Made by a program: the position numbers and the translations under genes
Shown here: positions 59,346 through 64,000 of the stretch, one piece after another
Layout: each line of letters starts with the position of its first letter
How positions within the stretch are numbered: position 1 is the stretch's first letter
NCBI RefSeq assembly: GCF_012571605.1
Contig: NZ_CP046220.1
Coordinates: 126,318-190,317, forward strand
DNA length: 64,000 bases
Direction: 5' to 3'
DNA from: Enterobacteriaceae endosymbiont of Macroplea appendiculata
GTDB lineage: Bacteria > Pseudomonadota > Gammaproteobacteria > Enterobacterales > Enterobacteriaceae
Notes under the pieces: model-generated
Databases searched by the model: none
What the model saw: the letters and a program-made list of their open reading frames with translations, nothing else
What the model was told of the DNA's origin: nothing

Positions 59346-60623
59346 ATGTTTATTGTTGAATGCATTATATTTATTATCATTATTTATTTAGGTATGAAAA
59401 CAGGAGGAATAGGATTAGGATTATTTAGTTGTGTTGGGGTTTTAATACTAACATTATGTTTCAATCATAAAATTGGTAATATTCCATTAGATGTAGTAGC
59501 AATTATATTATCTGTAACAATTATGATTTCTGTATTATATTTATCAGATGGGATTAACTATTTAATTTATTGTATAAATAAGTTATTATTACAACAACCT
59601 AAGTATATTATTATAGTAGCTCCTGTAATAACATATTTTATTACACTAATAACAGGTACTAGTTATACAGCGTTATCTATTTTTCCTGTTATTATGCATA
59701 TTTCTAAAAAAAACAACATACAACCTGTATATCCACTATCAATATCCGTAGTAGCTTCACAAGTTGCTATTATTGCTTCACCAATATCTGCTGCTTTTAT
59801 ATATTTTTCTAAAATATTAGAACCATTTGGTATTAATTATTTTATCTTATTAACTATCTTTATTCCTTCAACTTTTATAGCTGTTTTGTTAACTTCATTA
59901 TTTACTAGCATTAGATATAATTTTTATCATAAATTACATGCGACTAATATTATTTCATATAATCATTTTGAAAAAACAAATCTATTTAGTATAAAAGGTA
60001 AATATTCATTTATATTATTTTGTATTGGTATTAGTACTATTTTAGTATATAATATTCTATGTAGTATTTATACTATAAGTAATAGTATTCCACGGACTGA
60101 ATCTATAATATTATTCATGTTGGTTATATCATTAGTAATACATTTAGTCTGTAAAACTAATATCAAAAAAATAACACAAACTAAAATTTTTCAAATTGGT
60201 ATGGAAGCTTGTATATGTATTATTGGAGTTGCGTGGTTTAGCGATACATTTATAAATGCACATATGAATATTATAAAACTGTTTATTTTATATATTATAC
60301 AATATAAACCTATCATATTAGCCATTATGTTACTTTTTATAACATCATTATGTTATTCACAAGCAGTTACTACTAGAGCAATTATTCCCTATTTAATTAT
60401 TTTAGGTGTTCCTTTAAAAACTATTATTAGTATTTTTACAGCAGTTGCAGGAGTATTCATTTTACCAACATATCCTACTATTTTATACGCAGTTAAGATA
60501 GATGATACTGGTTCTACTAAAATAGGTAAATATGTATTTAATCATCCATTTTTAATACCTGGAATATCAATTATTACATTATCTATCATAATAAACTTTT
60601 TGATTATTCATTACATCATTTAA
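59346..60623 (+). CDS. dcuA: Anaerobic C4-dicarboxylate transporter DcuA
   Basis: DcuA exchanges C4-dicarboxylates such as aspartate, fumarate, malate and succinate across the inner membrane. The protein has 425 residues (E. coli 433) with about ten or more hydrophobic helices. It aligns throughout: PKYIIIVAPVITYFITLITGT matches PKYITILAPIVTYFLTIFAGT, SQVAIIASPISAA (near 136) is near identical, and VAGVFILPTYPTILYAV and FNHPFLIPG close the protein. AAAGGG lies 5 nt before the ATG. In E. coli dcuA and aspA diverge from groS; aspA and fxsA are missing here. A DcuA in a reduced genome may mediate aspartate or other dicarboxylate exchange with the host. Confidence 0.93.
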   Translation: MFIVECIIFIIIIYLGMKTGGIGLGLFSCVGVLILTLCFNHKIGNIPLDVVAIILSVTIMISVLYLSDGINYLIYCINKLLLQQPKYIIIVAPVITYFITLITGTSYTALSIFPVIMHISKKNNIQPVYPLSISVVASQVAIIASPISAAFIYFSKILEPFGINYFILLTIFIPSTFIAVLLTSLFTSIRYNFYHKLHATNIISYNHFEKTNLFSIKGKYSFILFCIGISTILVYNILCSIYTISNSIPRTESIILFMLVISLVIHLVCKTNIKKITQTKIFQIGMEACICIIGVAWFSDTFINAHMNIIKLFILYIIQYKPIILAIMLLFITSLCYSQAVTTRAIIPYLIILGVPLKTIISIFTAVAGVFILPTYPTILYAVKIDDTGSTKIGKYVFNHPFLIPGISIITLSIIINFLIIHYII

Positions 60624-60640
60624 TGATAATAAAAAACATA

Positions 60641-60670
60641 TTGACGCAAAATAGTATTTATTGTTATAAT
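60641..60670 (+). promoter_or_regulatory. Sigma70-type promoter of tRNA-Phe
   Basis: TTGACG at 60641-60646, an 18-nt spacer and a consensus TATAAT at 60665-60670 end 19 bp before the tRNA. This is the best sigma70 promoter seen in the window. Confidence 0.85.
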
Positions 60671-60689
60671 AACGATGTAGTTCTTCATC

Positions 60690-60762
60690 GCCCGAATAGC
60701 TCAGTTGGTAGAGCAGTGGACTGAAAATCCCCGTGTCGGTGGTTCAATTCCGCCTTCGGGCA
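60690..60762 (+). tRNA. tRNA-Phe(GAA)
   Basis: The 73-nt gene has an acceptor stem GCCCGAA/TTCGGGC, discriminator A, anticodon loop CTGAAAA with anticodon GAA and a TTCAATT T loop. The anticodon stem is GTGGA against TCCCC, which leaves a T-C mismatch at the second pair (28-42). E. coli has G there, pairing with C. The 3' CCA is not encoded (next TGA). Its place downstream of dcuA fits the E. coli pheU neighbourhood. Confidence 0.97.
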
Positions 60763-60808
60763 TGATAAGATTATTTATATAAATCAAAAATTTTATAGTA
60801 TACAAATA

Positions 60809-61777
60809 TTATTTTTGTATATATAAAGAATAACTTTTGTGTTCTCTTAATATTTTGATATTAATATTATACGTAATGGCTATTTTAGACATAATTTGCA
60901 TTAAACAATATTGATTGTTAGTAAAATAATATATAGTTAAAATATAACCATTAATTATATAATGTTTATTAGTTAATGTATGTTGGCTAGTAATTATTAA
61001 TCTATCACTAATTCTAGGTATAATATTTGTTATTTTTATTTTTATACTAAAAAGTTTGTTATTATTATAATGATTATTAGCCATATAAATTTTATTTATT
61101 ATTTCTTGTCCTATATAACATCCTTTATGTAAATCTATAGCATGAAATTTATACATATTAATTTCTTGGGGAATAAATTTTGTAAAATTATTTTTATCAA
61201 TAATAGGATAACCTATTTGACAAAATAATTTTATATCATAATTATATGAAAAAGCAATTTTATGATATCTAATATATGAAATTATATTATGTATATTATT
61301 TACAATAATAATTGTCAAATATTTATTACGTGACATGGTACGTATTTTTAATAAAATATTATCTTTATCAATCAATAAAGAATGTTTATGCATCAAATAA
61401 TTTGAATTTTGAAAAACGTGTAACAAAAAATTTTGAGTAGTATTATTATCAGCATATATTCCTACTAATGATTTCGTAGAACATAAAATATGCACATCAT
61501 ACAAAAACATATATTTTTTAATACTATTTAAATATATCTGGGCTATATTTTTTCTAATTATATAACCATAACAATTATGCTTATATTTAAAAATTTTCAT
61601 ATTAGTTAATAGCCTGCCTTTTGAATTGCAATGACAAGCATATAAAAAATTTTTTTGGTCTGTTAAATTATCAATATTAATAGTAAGCTGATGTTGTAAA
61701 AATTTTTTACTATCTTTACCATTAACAATAATTAAAATCCAATGATTTAATGGAATAAATTTTAATGTAGTTTTCAT
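60809..61777 (-). CDS. ygfZ: Folate-dependent iron-sulfur cluster protein YgfZ
   Basis: YgfZ is a tetrahydrofolate-binding protein related to GcvT that helps assemble or repair Fe-S clusters, for example for MiaB. The protein has 322 residues (E. coli 326). The diagnostic motif KGCYIGQE lies near residue 224. The N-terminal half shows the usual LQHQLTINIDNL segment, and the rest is strongly diverged. It starts 3 bp from a 51-bp palindrome that occupies the place of a ribosome binding site. carB lies upstream in the same direction, a junction not found in E. coli. Confidence 0.9.
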   Translation of the reverse strand: MKTTLKFIPLNHWILIIVNGKDSKKFLQHQLTINIDNLTDQKNFLYACHCNSKGRLLTNMKIFKYKHNCYGYIIRKNIAQIYLNSIKKYMFLYDVHILCSTKSLVGIYADNNTTQNFLLHVFQNSNYLMHKHSLLIDKDNILLKIRTMSRNKYLTIIIVNNIHNIISYIRYHKIAFSYNYDIKLFCQIGYPIIDKNNFTKFIPQEINMYKFHAIDLHKGCYIGQEIINKIYMANNHYNNNKLFSIKIKITNIIPRISDRLIITSQHTLTNKHYIINGYILTIYYFTNNQYCLMQIMSKIAITYNINIKILREHKSYSLYIQK

Positions 61778-61780
61778 ATG

Positions 61781-61831
61781 TTATTTTTTAATTATATAAA
61801 AAATATTATTTTTTATATAATTAAAAAATAA
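61781..61831. repeat. 51-bp A/T-only palindrome between carB and ygfZ
   Basis: The 25-nt left arm (61781-61805) and its exact reverse complement (61807-61831) are separated by one T. Every base is A or T. It begins 3 bp upstream of the ygfZ start codon and ends 72 bp from the carB stop. Folded in RNA it could terminate carB and hide or replace the ygfZ ribosome binding site. Confidence 0.75.
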
Positions 61832-61903
61832 TATTTAATATATTAATATTTGTTTAATAAAACACTAATTACTATATAATAAATTATTATATTTGATTTT
61901 TGA

Positions 61904-64000
61904 TTAATATAAGTTTAATGTTTTATGTAGTTCTTGTAATGCATATATTTTATTTTTTGTGTAATGATTTACAATAGATGCAATTGTAGCAAAAGCACTT
62001 TTAATAGTAGTATTAAAATAGATATTGTTTTGTAATGCTGTAATACGTATAATTTTAGATTTTTGTATAGATTCTGGACTTAACGCAGTAATAATAATAT
62101 AATTATACCTTCTATTTTTAATATTATTAATAAGATCTTTAGATATATTATTATCCACTACTATAACAGGTATATTATGTTGTTGTAATATTTTTGCAGT
62201 ACCTGGTGTAGCTTCAATTTTATAACCATAATTAATTAACTGTTTTGTTAAAACTAAACTATATTTTTTATCTTGATGACTTAAAGATAACAATACAACA
62301 CTATTTAACTTATAAATTTTATTATCTACATGTAAAATAATTTTAGAAAAAGCTTCCGCAAATGTCATGCCAATACCCATAATTTCACCAGTAGATTTCA
62401 TTTCCGGACCTAATATAGGATCAACACCATCAAATTTATTAAAGGGTAAAATTGATTCTTTAATAGCAAAATATTTTGGTATTATTTCTCGAGTAATATT
62501 TAATTGTGCTAAAGTATAACCAGCCATAACTAAGGCGCCTATTTTTGCCATTGGAAGCCCAATCGTTTTAGAAAGAAAAGGAATAGTACGGGATGCACGA
62601 GGATTAACTTCTATTAAATATATTTGATTATTCTTTATCGCAAACTGAATATTGATTAAACCACAGATATTCATCTTATAAGATATTTTACGCACTTGTT
62701 GTTTAATATTTGTTATTAATGATTTGTTTATAGTGTATGTTGGCACTACACAAGCAGAATCACCAGAATGTATACCAGCTTGTTCAATATGTTCCATAAT
62801 ACCACCAATAAAAACATCATGGCCATCACAAATAGCATCGACATCTATTTCTATGGCATTATCTAAAAACTTATCTAACAAAATTTCCGTATGATGAGTA
62901 ATATTTTTTAAAAAATATTGTATTAATTCTGCTTTATTATATACAATTTGCATTGCTTGACCGCCTAATACATATGATGGTCTAACTATTACAGGATAAC
63001 CAATAATATCAGATTGTATAAGAGCATTTTTGAGATTATGTACAATATAATTTGTTGGTTGTTGTAATTTTAAATCATGAATAATATTTTTAAATTTATC
63101 CCTATTTTCTGCGATATCTATATTATGAGGTGTGGTACCTAAAATATTAACTCCCTCTTGAGCAAGATGTTTTGCAATATTTAACGGTGTTTGTCCGCCA
63201 TATTGCACAATAATACCTCTAGGTTGTTCAATATTAATAATATCTAATATTTTTTCTATATTTAATGGTTCAAAATATAATTTATCAGAAATATCATAGT
63301 CTGTTGATACAGTTTCAGGATTGCAATTAACCATAATGGTTTCAAAATTTTTTTCTCGTAATGCTAAAGCAGCGTGTACACAACAATAATCAAATTCTAT
63401 ACCTTGTCCAATTCTATTAGGTCCACTGCCTAAAATAATAATTTTTTTGGGATTACTAGTTACATAAGATTCACATTCAGTACTATAAGTAGAATATATA
63501 TATGCTGTATTAGTATCAAATTCTGCTGCACATGTATCTACTCTTTTATATACAGGATAAATTTTTTTATTATATCTTAATTTTCTAATATCTTTTTCAC
63601 ATGAATTTACTAACTTAGCAATTCTCATATCGGAAAAACCTTTTTGTTTTAGAAAACGAAAGAACTGTTTATTTTCTAAACTTTGAATTCCTAATGTAAG
63701 AATTTTTTGTTCAATATTAATTAAATCTTGTATTTGATCTAAAAACCATACATCAATTTTTGATAATTGATGTATTTTCATTAATGTTATACCAAATCTA
63801 AAAGCATCAGCAATAAATTGTATTCTATTTGGACCAGGATGGGATAATTCATATATAATTTTCTTAGTATTTGCATTATTTTGTATAAAAATTTTTGGAT
63901 CCAAACCACTAATATTATGATCTAAACTACATAATGCTTTTTGTAAAGCTTCCTGAAAATTAGTTCCAATAGCCATAACTTCGCCTACAGATTTCATTTG
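61904..64000 (-). CDS. carB: Carbamoyl-phosphate synthase large subunit, C-terminal two thirds (5' end beyond the window)
   Basis: CarB makes carbamoyl phosphate from bicarbonate, ATP and ammonia supplied by CarA, for both arginine and pyrimidine synthesis. About 698 residues are visible; E. coli CarB has 1073. The visible part begins within QMKSVGEVMAIG of the first ATP-grasp domain (about residue 375). It continues with the oligomerisation domain (VYKRVDTCAAEF), the carbamoyl phosphate domain (SGPNRIGQGIEFDYCCVHAA, PSYVLGGQAM, IEVNPRASRTIPF) and the allosteric domain, which is diverged at the end. argI in this window uses its product. No frameshift is visible. Confidence 0.97.
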   Translation of the reverse strand, partial: QMKSVGEVMAIGTNFQEALQKALCSLDHNISGLDPKIFIQNNANTKKIIYELSHPGPNRIQFIADAFRFGITLMKIHQLSKIDVWFLDQIQDLINIEQKILTLGIQSLENKQFFRFLKQKGFSDMRIAKLVNSCEKDIRKLRYNKKIYPVYKRVDTCAAEFDTNTAYIYSTYSTECESYVTSNPKKIIILGSGPNRIGQGIEFDYCCVHAALALREKNFETIMVNCNPETVSTDYDISDKLYFEPLNIEKILDIINIEQPRGIIVQYGGQTPLNIAKHLAQEGVNILGTTPHNIDIAENRDKFKNIIHDLKLQQPTNYIVHNLKNALIQSDIIGYPVIVRPSYVLGGQAMQIVYNKAELIQYFLKNITHHTEILLDKFLDNAIEIDVDAICDGHDVFIGGIMEHIEQAGIHSGDSACVVPTYTINKSLITNIKQQVRKISYKMNICGLINIQFAIKNNQIYLIEVNPRASRTIPFLSKTIGLPMAKIGALVMAGYTLAQLNITREIIPKYFAIKESILPFNKFDGVDPILGPEMKSTGEIMGIGMTFAEAFSKIILHVDNKIYKLNSVVLLSLSHQDKKYSLVLTKQLINYGYKIEATPGTAKILQQHNIPVIVVDNNISKDLINNIKNRRYNYIIITALSPESIQKSKIIRITALQNNIYFNTTIKSAFATIASIVNHYTKNKIYALQELHKTLNLY

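Overview
This window is a block of chromosome from a strongly AT-rich gammaproteobacterium. By eye it is roughly a fifth to a quarter G+C. Gene content and gene order follow the Escherichia/Enterobacterales pattern, but blocks are shortened by clean deletion of intervening genes. Almost everything is a housekeeping gene, usually at or slightly below the usual family length. No phage, insertion sequence, CRISPR array, toxin-antitoxin pair or secretion island is visible. That combination suggests a long-term intracellular symbiont, most likely of an insect, with a reduced genome. I cannot name the genus from this window.

Layout. 1-6013: mscS (partial), fbaA, pgk and tkt on the minus strand, diverging from metK. 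6101-12106: gyrA, mutS and ybhL, all minus. 12240-22131: a stripped dcw cluster (rsmH, murE, murF, mraY, murD, murG, murC, ddlB), followed by a probable dciA on the opposite strand and then secA. 25472-28628: dnaK-dnaJ with a clear heat-shock promoter. 28932-35907: pepA, valS, argI, ridA and potD. 35908-39196: trhO, tRNA-Asn, prmB and aroC. 39197-44053: a 2-Cys peroxiredoxin gene, rsmC, apaH, apaG and rsmA, with djlA divergent. 44079-48794: the lepA-lepB-rnc-era-acpS operon. 48849-55228: prlC, rlmB, miaA, mutL, tRNA-Gly and orn. 55834-59122: efp and groES-groEL with a second heat-shock promoter, interrupted by the largest non-coding stretches. 59346-64000: dcuA, tRNA-Phe, ygfZ and carB (partial).

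How the genes work together. Peptidoglycan precursor synthesis from UDP-MurNAc-dipeptide to lipid II is intact here. However, every division gene that normally sits in this cluster (ftsL, ftsI, ftsW, ftsQ, ftsA, ftsZ) is absent from its place, as are lpxC and secM. The lptD-surA-pdxA block is missing from between rsmA and djlA, and recO-pdxJ from between era and acpS. Taken together these losses suggest a simplified outer membrane and division machinery and no de novo pyridoxal phosphate synthesis, unless the genes have moved. Chaperones, mismatch repair (mutS, mutL), rRNA and tRNA modification and the arginine-branch enzymes argI and carB are kept.

Beyond the genes, the intergenic DNA holds several long, exact palindromes (36, 38 and 51 bp), hairpin terminators, three good sigma70-type tRNA promoters and two sigma32-type promoters with identical 15-nt spacers. 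I see no clear undescribed multi-gene system. The most interesting items are the probable DciA helicase loader, the stripped dcw cluster, the perfect palindromes and a MiaA with an altered P-loop.
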